64,000 nt of DNA from Todiramphus chloris collaris (taxonomy: Eukaryota; Chordata; Aves; Coraciiformes; Alcedinidae), in the NCBI GenBank assembly GCA_025345505.1, contig JANVCC010000021.1:2305878-2369877 (forward strand). The letters run 5' to 3'. The notes under the pieces were generated by a model. The model searched no databases and was not told where the DNA came from. It saw only the letters and a program-made list of their open reading frames with translations. Each line of letters begins with the position of its first letter. The first letter of the stretch is position 1. This document shows, one piece after another, positions 39,501 to 51,500 of the stretch. A program made the translations under genes and the position numbers.

Positions 39501-42500
39501 GTACCTAAACAGTTCAGAAGGTTCTTCTGTTCTGCAAGGGGATGTGGGAGATATGGCAGGCAGTGAAACTTCACTGGTGTTTCTGCAACAACCTTGGTTT
39601 GTGATGAGGCAGGAACATAATGATGATGTTTTTGAAAAGGCTTGCAATTATAACTTAAAGGCAAAGTGTTTCAACACTTTATAGCTCATGTAGTTGTTGT
39701 TCCATTGCCTACTTAGAGCTGCTGTGAAATTTTTACTGCATCCATAGCTTTCTTTTAACAGATTTGGTCAAAACTTGATTTCAGTCATTATAACTTACCT
39801 TCATATGGTGTGTAGGGGTAAGCCATAGGTGTTCATCAGCTTAGTCAAGAACAGCTTGAGGTATTTGAAAGATACCAGTTAGTATTTTCAGACTAATTGC
39901 GTGGATGATTATTAGTCATACTACTGGGGCTGTTTGTTATAGTGATTGGTATTCCAGTCGTGGCAGTAATTGGTGGAGGGGTTTGGTTTGGGTTTTTTTG
40001 TTTGGTTGGCTTTTTGTTTCGGTTTTTTTGTCTGGTTGGTATTTTGGTTGGTTGGGTTTTTGGCTGGCTCATTGGTTGGGTTTTTGGCTGCCTGCCTGGT
40101 TGGGTTTTTGGCTGCCTGCCTGGTTGGGTTTTTGGCTGCCTGGTTGGGTTTTTGGCTGCCTGGTTGGGTTTTTGGCTGCCTGGTTGGGTTTTTGGCTGCC
40201 TGGTTGGTGGTTTTTGGCTGCCTGGTTGGTTCATGTTTTTGGTTGGTTGCGTTTTTGGCTGGTTGGGTTTTGTCTGTCTGTCTGGCTGGGTTTTTGGCTG
40301 GCTGGTTGGTTGGGTTTTGTCTGGCTGGCTGGTGAGTTGGGTTTTTGTCTGGATGGTTGGTTTTGTCTTGTTTGTTGTTTGATTTTTGTTTTTAATTTAT
40401 GAATAATAAAAATTAACTCAAACTTTTGTGCTGTTCATATGAAACGTTCCAACATGCTCTACTTTGTTTTCAGGTTTACACCTGATTTCACTGCTTCCAG
40501 AGTCATACGTGAATTAAAATTCATCACCGCGGGAGGCTCTGAATTCATATTTATCTTGAATGCATCCCTTCCTTATCACATGTTAGCAACATGTGCAGAA
40601 GCTCTACCCAGGCCCAACTGGGAACTGGCACTGTACATAATCATCTCAGGAATAATGAGGTAGTGTGTATATGTTTGTTCTTACTGATATATGTGCATGA
40701 GCTGCCACTACTTGAACACAGGTTACGGAGAAGTACGGATGTATTCAGTTCATGCTGTAGTTGGCATGAAATAAAATAGTCTGAGGTGAAAAAGGAGAAG
40801 AAATTCAGAAATGCTACCATGGATTGAGTGTGACCAGCTTAAGGTTGAGGAGCACTGACTTGCTTTTTTCATCAAACTGAGGACAAAATAACATCTTGCT
40901 CGGGCCTGTTTCCTTGAGTGAGATACATACTCCTGGTAACCCTGGTAGTGGGTAGTTTTTTGATAAAGAATTAAGGAAAACATGTCTAAAATGAAGTACA
41001 AAAGCACTGCTAACAGTGAATTCACATAGAAATTGCAGCATCCTTCCCGAGTGATATGCTTTAGAGAGATAAAAGGCAGTGACTTTAATGAGCTTAGCAG
41101 ATGCCTTGGATGAATTTAACTTTGCTGCCACTTGTGACAGACAACTGGTGATGCTAATAATGGGATTTCTGAGAACATGCAGAGTGTTGTTTGCAGCACC
41201 GCGTGCTCGGAGGCTACGGAGTAGCTTATTAATGCACTTTTTTTCTTAGCAAACAGATGTGTGTTAGCTGAGACTGATTGAAATATGAGTTGAAAATTCC
41301 ACTGGGTTTTCCTAGTCTAACAGCTCTCTGTCTGTCTGTCTGTCTTTGCAATCTGAGGTTTTAAGCACTGTGTCCCTGCTCATCTCTTGGGTGACACTGC
41401 CTTTATCCAGAGAAAACCCTAGCACAGAAACTTATCAGTGCAAGTTGTTACTTATCAGTGACAACAAATCCTGGTTTCCTTTCTCAGAGCATCATAGAAT
41501 GGTAGGGGTTGGAAGGGACCTCTGGAGATCAAGTCCAGCCCCACTGCCAGAGCAGGGTCACCCAGGGCAGCCCCCACAGGAACAGAGCCAGGGGGGGTTG
41601 GAAAATCTCCAGAGAAGGAGACTCCACAGCCTCTCTGGGCAGCCTGGGCCAGGTCACAGTGAAGAAGTTTCTCCTCCTGTTGAGGTGGAACTTCCTGGGT
41701 TCCAGTTTGTGACCATTGCCTCTCGTCCTATCCCAGGGCACCACTGAAAAGAACCTGGCCCCTTCTACTTGACACCCACCCTGCAGAGATTTGGAACCAT
41801 TAATAAGATCCCCAAGCATTAATAAGATCCCCAAACATTAATAAGATCCCCAAGCATTAGTAATATCCCCAGACATTAACAAGATTCTCATTAGTGTTAA
41901 GCTCGTAACCTAGTGTGAGATGGATTGCTGCTGTAGAAGTCTGTGATGAAAAAGTGTACTGCAAATCCAAAGCATTATCACACACGTAATATTCCTGCAT
42001 TAATTAATTTTTTTAATATATATTAAGATACTGGCTCATCCATTTTGCTGTATTATGTTACATAAATGTTCCATTAGGCTGCCTTTCCTTCTAGGGGATA
42101 ATAAATGCAGCAAAGGAAGTTACAGCTTCCTTCACTTTCTTTTTCTGACTCTTCAGCACTTTGGTAAGTAATGCAGTGTTACTTAGGAAACTGCATTTTC
42201 CTAAGTAACAGGAAAATATGTTTCCTAACTAATATTGCATCACTTAGGAAAGTGCCAAGTAAATACTTAAGTGGCTTTCTTCTGTATGTTTGCTAGACAT
42301 TTATAGGCTTAATTTCTCTTTAGTTTGCTGACAAAATGAATAATGTTTGTCAGCTTAAGTGTAGCTTGCATGGAAGTTTGCTGTGTACTGGTTTTGGTAA
42401 TTAGACTTTACAAAAGGATGCAGAATACTAATCCTTTCCCTCACTGTGTCTTTTCCCTACAAGTACAGAACACCCTTCTTAGCAGCAACCTAGAGAAGAG

Positions 42501-45500
42501 TCCTAACATAACCATTCCAGAATATTTCAAGGGTCCTATGCCCAGACAGACCCTGGACCTTTAGGGTGCCATGACAGGGGTTTGCTAGTTGCTGATAAAC
42601 CAATGCTTCCCTCTCGTTGCAAAGTTAGCCTTAATTTCCAGGAATGAACAACTTGAGGAGTTTGTGGAGTTCATGTTTTCAATTTGATGAGGAGATGTTT
42701 CTTTTTTGCTTTCCCTAAATTGCTCGTGGTTTGGATTGTTCCCATACTTGTGGCTTCACGTTTTGAAGCCCAACTTGAGAGGCTATGGACAAAGACAACA
42801 AAGGAGCCAGGCTTTTTATGAGGAATTTATCACTAGGCATTTGTGTTCTCCAGGATAAAGCTGTGAGGGGAGGGAGGGCTGTCCCCAGATGATTCTTTGG
42901 TGCCTAGATGCTGTTTCACCCCATTGTGTGGTCTTCCTCACACTAATTTGTTTTGTGATTTAAATGACATAAACACTTTAGGCTAATTACATTTTTCTTG
43001 TCTTTAAGAACAATTGTTTAAAAAAAAAAAAGAAAAAAAAAAAACCCAACAAGCCACCACTGCTCCTCCCCCAATAAAGCCAGAACGTGCAGTTTAAAAG
43101 ACCCCAGAACAAGATTTGTTCTGGTTTTCGTTTCAAAGCTGGGATCCATTTATCAAAACATGAAAGCTGGCTGATGTAGGGGCAGTAGAGTCCTTACCCA
43201 GAGAGTAGTAGAGGAGTAGAAGCCCTCAGGGTGACCTTTTGGTGCAGCCTCCCCAGTACAACCTCTGTGGAGCCCAGCATGGGGCTAAAAAGTCCCTGCC
43301 CAGCTTTCTTGTAGCCCCCTTCAGACACTGGAAGGCCACAATAAGGTCTCCCGGGAACCTTCTCTTCTCCAGCCCTCTGAGCATCCTCGTGGCCCTTCCC
43401 TGGACACGTTCCAGCACATCCTGTCTCTAAAGTCCATTTTTGATGGCATGGCGTTAATCTTTTGAGTAACAGTTTGTGTAAGCTTGTCTGAAAAATTCCC
43501 TTATTTCTCTAACGTTTCTGTTGCTGATTAACATCCTGGAGGAAAATGATCTTTCCTACCTTCTGCCATCTGCTTATACACCTAGAATCCCCTTTCACCC
43601 TGGGGCAGGGGGAAAAAAAAGCACCCATAGCCAGCTATCAACAGCTGACTTGGTCTCCAGAATTGCTTGTATTTTGGTGATGGTTAAAACCTAAAAGATG
43701 ATGCCCAGCCTACGTTCTTTTAGCTCAAATTAAACAAGAGGTACCTCATCCTTTTGTGTGAATTGCTGCTGGTTTTCATACCCTCGGCTCAGAAAAACTG
43801 TCAGTCAGAACACGGGTGGAGAGAACCGAAGCTGGAGTTGCTACTTTAAAGTTCTTTAGTCAGAAACCTTCCTAGGGTAATAGGCAAGGGCAGCTTCACT
43901 CATCAGCACTGTGTCTCCTCCCCACGAACGTGTTAGAAGATGCAGGTCCCTGCAGGGTTTCTCTTGCTCCTCTCAAAGCCATAACTGAGTGCAGTGCATT
44001 GTGTGGGTGGAGACCCCTGAGCACAGCACCGCAGCAGACGCAGCTCCTTGTCAGACTCCTTCAAGTAAGGCTCTTCAATCTTGCTCCTCTGAGCAGCAGC
44101 ACAGCTCTCTGCAGAGGGTCTCTGCTTGCTCAAGTGGAGNNNNNNNNNNCCTTCCTTTTTCTCCTTCCTTTTTCTCCTTCCTTTTTCTCCTTCCTTCCCT
44201 CTCTCTCTTTTTCTCTCTTTTATTTTCTTTTTCTGATTAATATTCTTAGCAACTGTCAGACTTGCATCTGCTTCCATTCTTGGTGCTAGCGACGTGTCTA
44301 TCACGCCAGGCTTGTGTATTCCATGTTTCTGTTGGACAACATTGGGGTTTGGATGCAATTTTCTCATGGAGTTAGAATCGTTAACCTCAAAATGGTCAAA
44401 ACTAAGAAATACTGAGATGATTTTCTCTCTTCCCTGCAGTGTACTCTTTCTTTTGGTAATTGGAACAGCCTACCTAGAAGCTCAAGGAATTTGGGAGCCG
44501 TTTAGGAGACGCTTGTCTTTTGAGGCCTCAAACCCTCCCTTTGATATGGGAAGGCCACTTGATCTCAGGAGAATAGTTGGAATTTCATCTGATGGAAAGT
44601 ACGTATACGTTTGAGTTTCCTGTGGGATGTTTTCCTCCTTTTTTTTTTTCTCCCCCTCTTCAGTTATGAGGCCAATAGCAAAGTTATGCTGCTCTTTAGA
44701 ACAGGTGAATGAATAAAGATCCTCCCAGTTACTTATAAAAAGATGGCTTGGACAAAAAGAGGGATTTTCTGTCTGTGAGGAATAGTCATCATTTTAGAGG
44801 GGAAAAAAAAAGGAAACCACAAACCCAACCAAAACCAAATGCTGCCAAGTTTCCTGAATGTTCTCAAAAATGAAAGGTACAGACTGCATAAAAATTGCAG
44901 AAGTTCCTACCTTTGGTGTCCTCAGTTAAAAAAAGACCCTTTCCTTTCAGTGTCCCCTGCAACATCCATACCAAGTGTCATCTTAGTGTGGTTTTGGACG
45001 CTGAGCAAGTGAACAGGAAATGGGAAAGGCTGCTGAGTTGGCAAACAAGTTTTAGGCATTTTTGTTGGTTGTATGACAAAAGTCTGGTGTAGTTCAAGGA
45101 TTCTCGTGGCCGTAGGGATTCTTTTCTCCTGCGGAAGAGTGCGTTCAAACACTTCTTGTTCTTCCAGCTTGAACGCGCTCGGATCAGATTCTAACCACAG
45201 CTCATCCAGAGGGATCTACGGAGCAGGCAGCTCGTCCTCACGATCCGGCACGGGAACTCATAAGCAGTACAATGCAACAGCACACCTTCACAGCAATAGG
45301 AGTGCACCTGACGTGGAAACCATCAGATCCAAACCCAGTTCAAGCACGCCTAACAGGACTTCAGCGCAAGCGGCTCCCGTGCAGTCGGTGAACAGAGCGG
45401 GCCCCTTTGCCCTGGATTCGGGCGCTCAGACTCACGCCGCGGGCAGGAGGGCCAAGGGGCCGAGGCAGAGCCAACAGCCAGCGCAGCAGCAGGCACCCGT

Positions 45501-48500
45501 TTTGGCAGAGCAGCCCCTCCAGCCACCCCCAGCCCCCGGGGCCCAGCAGCAAGAGCAACAGACTGAAAGTGCTTTGCCCCAGCTACCGCTTCTCGGCGAA
45601 AGTGCCGGCGGCAGGAGGCACAGCTCGGAGGATTCCGATCTCACCGGGCTCATAGAAACTATGGAAAAAGACTTTGATCACCCCGAGTCCCCTTCCCCAG
45701 ATGTGTTTACAGAGCAGCCCCCATCTCCACTAGCAAAAAACAAAGGTAATGCCATTCTGCTTGCTTGTTTTTTGTTTTTTAGCAGGATGACTCGTTTTGT
45801 AAGTCGCGGAACCAGATTTCAATCAACGTGGAAAGCGATAGCTTCTCAGCTCTTCCCCACCCTGCTCTGTGTGCCTGTGTCTTGAACACTCCCTTGATTC
45901 ATTTTATGGCAGTGAAGTTCTCCACGCAATGCCAGGTTCTCATTCTCCCTGCAAAATTCTTGGAACCTTTTGTTGAAAGGAAGTGTGAATAGTTAGACAT
46001 CTGAAGAAGAAAGATGCTTTTGGTCGCTACTCCTTTGCCTTTGGGTTAGTATCCATCCCTCCCACCTCCGCTGTTTGTGCTGGCAGTTAAGGAAAGGAAA
46101 AGGAAGTTATCCCTAAGGGATTGTGAAACCTGAGTCAGGGAGAAAGGGAGATGGGCAGACCCCTGTGGTAGCCTTTAGGAAAGGAGTTCTTCATGCTCAG
46201 GCTTGCAGTTGTAGAAAGTCTTCGATGTCAGGTGGGTAGCAAATTAAAATACAGCACCTGTATTTCTAAGTTGCATTCATCTTTGCATGCCATTAGAGGC
46301 AGGTTTGAATTGTTTCTGTACCTTTTCAGTTGTCTAATGCTTAAAATAATACATTGAGTTTTGTACGTCGGATAGATTCAGACTTCTGAAATTACACATC
46401 AGTTCTTCTCCTCCTTATAAACACTTTGTTTTGTGTCAGCCATTTCAGTTGTGTTCCAGATTTCCGTGGTTAGAAATTCCATCTTTATGTGTTTCTTTCC
46501 ATATGATATTTCAGTGTTCTCTAACAACACTGTTGTACAGAAGTGGTACCAATGCAGCATTGCTTCTTAGAGATGGAATTAAGAAAACAAATGGTGGGAA
46601 GGCTTATAAAGCCTGAAGCATCTGTGTGATCAAACACCACCGCAGAGGAAAGCTTCGTTCTGTTAAGTAGTAATGAGCAGAAAGTTCATAATTAGTTCAG
46701 GGTGGATGTGCTGACACATCTGGACTTTCAAAGCGGAGACTCTGAAGTGCTGACAGGTTTTGAGATGCTGTTGAAGTATGTTTCTTTATTTCTGGGCCGT
46801 TTCATTTTTCTTTTAGACAAGGGGATGCAGTTGGGGGGAATTAATCTTAAGAAAATTATGACCAGTTTGTCAGGTGTTCCTTTCAGAAAGGCTGACTGGT
46901 ACTCCAGCAAACGACACGGCTGTAGGTAGGCTTCATAGGCAATGTCTACGTTAGCAAGTGGGAGGTGTGGAAAGCAAAGGAGCTGGGAGTGAGGATGCAA
47001 CATCCTCATGGATTTATGGTGGACTGATCCAGTCCCTGTTCTGAATCCCTGGGAGGGCTGGGAACACATCTTCCATTTGTCAGTTCAGCCTCAAAAGTTG
47101 CCACGCAGCTGCTGCGCAGTACAGGGGACCAGTAGACTTGGGGTTCAAAAGCATCTCTCAGATAACATTAACAGCTTGGTACCTGTAGCAGTTTCGAGCA
47201 GTCTATGTACTGGGAGCTCCTGAGTGTTGATAGATCTTTGATTACATTTTCTTTCTCTTTAAAAGCATTTTCTTGAGGTGGGGGCTTTTACTGATTTCTC
47301 AATTTCAAAAGCTCTTTAAGCAGTGCTGAAAGTATCTTTGGTTCTTCCTCCCTGCTCGGTTCTTCATCCCTTAGGTTCCATTTTTTTGGAATTACTTTCT
47401 TTTTTTTTGTAACTTCTTCCTGATTACAAATTCATTCGGATACACTCACATTTTTCCTCCTGTTACAGAGGCTTTGCGTCAATTCTGCTTTGAAGTGGTG
47501 GCATACTGAATGTTTTTAGTATGTTCTGTATTGCAAAATATATCATGAATGTTACATGTTGCAATCCAGATAGTTTTCTTGACCTCTTCATCTTCTCAAA
47601 TCAAGAAATGAGTTTTATATGTGTAGACTTCTTTTTGGACAAGCTTTATAAAGAAAACCCCAATAGCATCTGTAAACTTGATTTGCTCAGCGAATCAAGT
47701 AAAACTTGCCCATGTCCACTTAATCTCTTTAAAAATGTGAGAGCTGAGGGGAAGATCCGTTATCCTTCTGGATCTACCTACACACACTGATATTTGTCTT
47801 TAAATTGAGCTATTCCCAAGCATTTGCTGAAGCTGCAGCTTCTGGCCTCAAACTGGCTGCCCTAATATCCTGTGCAGGATTCCCACCTTTCACGTGAATC
47901 TGGCAGAGCCCTGCCATGGATACAGCAAGTTTTTGTTAAACAGCTACTTTATGTTATATTTTTATGTCAGGATAACATTTGAAATAGATTTTTCTAATGC
48001 TGAACATTAAATGGTTGGGCAATCCTGAATGGACACTAAACTTGAAGAAAAGCTGAGAACGAGGCCTCCTGAGGCAGGATACCCCCAGATAAGCTGGAAG
48101 CCAACCTGTAGAAAATTTCCACACAAAGTTCCATTTCTACATACAGTCCTATTTGCATTCACTCTAAAAAGAGTACTATTTTTTTTCCCTCCACTATCTT
48201 TGTTTTTCTTGATACTGAAAACGATGCTGTTGCCTGAAAACCCTCAGAGTTTGAAGGCGCTGCCCTTCGATAGTATCTGGGACTGGCCAAAATACTGAAG
48301 GCAAATTCATGTTTTGGAACAAACCTCCCGTGAGGGACATTTTGCTAAATGAAATCTGACAGCTGTCGTCCTGCTTCCAGACTCCTTTCCAACTTTGGCT
48401 GGGACAAACGTCCTTTAGCACAAGGAGGACGTGAACCTGCTGGAGTGGGTCCAGAGAAGGGTGATGGAGGTGATCAGAGGCCAGGAACCACCTCTCCTAT

Positions 48501-51500
48501 GAGGCCAGGAACCACCTCTCCTATGAGGCCAGGCTGAGAGAGTTGAGGTTGGTCAGCCTGGAGAAGAGAAGGCTCTGGGGTGACCTTATAGTGTCTTAAA
48601 GAGGACCTATAAGAAAGATGTGAACAGTCTTTTTAGGAGGGCCTATTGCAACAGGACATGGGATAATGGTTTTCAACTAAAAGAGGGGAGATTTAGACTA
48701 GATGGAAGAACTTTTGTTCCCCTGAGGCTGGTGAAACACTGGAACAGGTTGCTCAGAGAGGTGCTAGATGCCCCATCCCTGGAAACATTCCAGGTCAGGT
48801 TGGACGGGGCTCTGAGCATCCTGGTGTAGCTGAAGACATCCCTGCTCACCGCAGGGAGGTTGGACTAGATGAAAGTTAAAGGTCCTTTTCAACCCAAACC
48901 ATTCTCTTGATTCTAAAGCCCAGTAGAGGCTGAATCCACTTACCCAGCACAGTTCAATTGAGCCTTTAATTGAGCCTTGAGCAAACTGGTTTCTCCATCC
49001 TGGCAGTTGCATACGGGCACTGGGCAGCTTGTAAATGAGAATCCTTAGTCTGAGGGACAGGAGCTAAGAAAGATCTTCCTTTCATCTAATGAAAGATGTG
49101 AGGATATTGTGAATACTCTCATCCTGTAAGAGAATAACGAGAGCTGATGGTAAGGTGATGATGACTCCACACACAATCACATACATTTTCTCTGCATTGG
49201 TGCTTCATTTTGATCATTTTTTCGCCTAATCCTGTCTATTTTGCAAGTCAGGCCTTCTGGCTGGATTTTGAAGGTCCTTAAACCTGTACCTATTGAACTG
49301 ACACTGTGCTACATTTCAGCTGGCCTGTAGGAATTGCAGGAAAAGCATAATCCAAACCCAAGCAACCCAAGTTGTTGGAGTAGTGTTTATTTATATGTAG
49401 ATTGCTTCAAGAAAATTGATTCAACATCCCCTGGAGCGTTTAACACGTAGTTTTCCCTACTTTGAGATGCAGTAACACTCTAATGTGTCAGGCCAAACTA
49501 TGTTACAGCCAGCTTAGTTATACCTCTTGGAGTAGTACATGCTGAAAGAATAAAATACATCCAGGGGAGAAAGTATTCTTGGGTGAGAGAGTTCAGAGGT
49601 TGGGGCTTGGTTGTTTGGTTTTTTTTACATCTTTGCTAGACAAATACACTATTAGTGATTTTTCTCATCCTTTTTCTCCTGCTCTTACTGCCAGTTGTTT
49701 GGGCTTGTGGGTTGTTGGGTTTTTTTAACTGACAAGCATGCTAATCATTTCTGTTCTTCACGTGTTCAGATGAGAAAGTTTGTGCCAGCTTCAGAATGTC
49801 ATGCTTACACCTAGTCTTACATGGTGAAACTCTCCAATTGGATTCTAAAGTGTTTAAAAGGAATGCCAGGAACAGAACAGAGAATTTTAGGTAGCCGAGT
49901 GCCCACCATCTGCAGAGAGGCATTGGAGGTAGGGCACAGGAGCAGGAGGGTGACAGTGGAGACTGGGGTTCTTCAGGTTGGATGCTGTTGCTCACGTTGG
50001 GTGTGAAGCTGCTGTAAACGGTTGGTGTATTGCAACAGATGATGAACTTCAGAGGCTTAATTGTGTGGGTTGACCTCTGAAATGCAGTGAACTAGCCCAT
50101 CTCAGAGTAGTGCTGCTGAGAATCTGAAGCATCCTTATCTCTCTAGGGAAAGGAAAAACACTTCAGCGCAAGGCTAAGCCACAGAAGAAGAGGGAAGAAA
50201 AGGATAGAAGAGGGAAAGGAAAGCAACAGGAGGATGAACTGAAGGATTCCTTGGCAGATGATGACAGTTCTTCAACTACAACTGAAACCTCCAATCCAGA
50301 TACAGAACCACTTCTCAAAGAGGTACGGCACTGCTCATAAAAAGGAGGCTCCTGTGTAGCTGGTGGGTCATCTGTGAGAGCAGGAGTACAGCCTCTTCCC
50401 CTCACCTCCAGCTTTCATAAACTCTACTACCTGCCTTGATGAGACACTGGCACAGGTTGCCCAGAGAAGCTGTGGATGCCTCATCCCTGGAAGTGTTTAA
50501 GCCCAGGCTGGATGAGGCTCTGAGCAACCTGCTCTAGTGGGAGGTGTCCCTGCCCATGGCAGGGGGGTTGGAACTGGATGAGCTTTAAGGTCCCTTCCAA
50601 CTCAAGCCAGCGTTCTAACAAAGGAAGAATGTTAATTAAAAAACATCATGTAGTTGTCAGGTTGTTTTAAATATTTTGACATAAAGCATGTATCAAAACC
50701 AGTGTGTCCAGCAGGAGCAGGGAGGTGATCGTGCCCCTGGACTTGGCACTGGTGAGGCTGCATCTTGAACACTGGGGTCACTTTTGGGCACCGTGGGATA
50801 AAAAAGACATTGAGATGCTGGAGCAGGTCCAGAGAAGGGCAGAGATGCTGATAAAGGGTCTGGAGTACATGTCTTAAGAGGAGTAGCTGAGAGAACTGGG
50901 GTTGGTTAGTCTGGAGAAGAGGAGGCTGAGGTGAGATGTTCTTGCTCTCTACAACTACCTGAAGGGAAGTTGGAGTGAGATGGGGGTTGGTCTTTTCTCC
51001 TAGGTGACTAGTGATGGGACAAGAGGAAATGGGCTTAAATTGCTCCAGGAGAGGTTTAGGTTGGATATTGGGAAAAATTTCTCTATTGAGAAAGTGGTGA
51101 GAACAGGCTGCCCAGGGAGGGGGTGGAGTCACCATCCCTGGAGGGCTTCAAAAAACATCTAGATGTGGCACTTCAGGACATGCTTTAGTGGTCATGATAA
51201 TGTTGGGTAGATGGTCAGACTTGATCTTGAAGGTCATTTCCAACCTTTATGATTCTGGGTGCTAGGGAACCAAACAAATCAAAGGTAATCACAAAGAGAA
51301 GAAAAACAAGCCATGTAAAGCTATTTTTTGCAGAGAAGGATGAATGGTTGGACTTGGTGATCCCAAGGGTCTTTTCCAACCTGAATGATTCTGTGATTCT
51401 ATATTTGAAAAGTTAAGGTTTAGTAAGTTTTTTATTTGAAAATCACCTTTGACCTTTCAGGATGGCCATTTGACAGTTTACTTGCATTCCCAAACTCTTA

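Larger units (their letters stand above)
40660..44439 (+). other. TMEM131 intron between window exons 25 and 26 (3.8 kb)
   Basis: Contains two antisense CR1 fragments (41489-41814 and 43227-43430), a 19-bp minisatellite (41796-41890), a (TCTG)n tract near 41327-41344, a 14-bp hairpin (42177-42210), an A-rich run (about 43019-43044), the 10-N gap and a pyrimidine repeat next to it. Confidence 0.85.

Noticed and set aside
39905..40402. Three overlapping long + strand open frames rich in Trp, Gly, Leu and Phe, plus a Gln/Pro/Thr-rich minus-strand frame
   Set aside because: They are translations of the 20/24-bp GT-rich minisatellite. All frames stay open because the unit lacks stops, and no protein family is recognisable.
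39981..41890. Regularly spaced repeats considered as a CRISPR array
   Set aside because: The units are contiguous with no unique spacers, and the host is a vertebrate; these are minisatellites.
43930..44367. Open frames crossing the N gap
   Set aside because: They include unknown bases and a pyrimidine repeat, so the frames are artefacts.
45746..45885. Extension of exon 27 past its donor as an alternative C-terminus
   Set aside because: The donor fits and the next exon continues the conserved protein in frame. The extra 46 codons look like intron. Intron retention cannot be excluded without RNA data.
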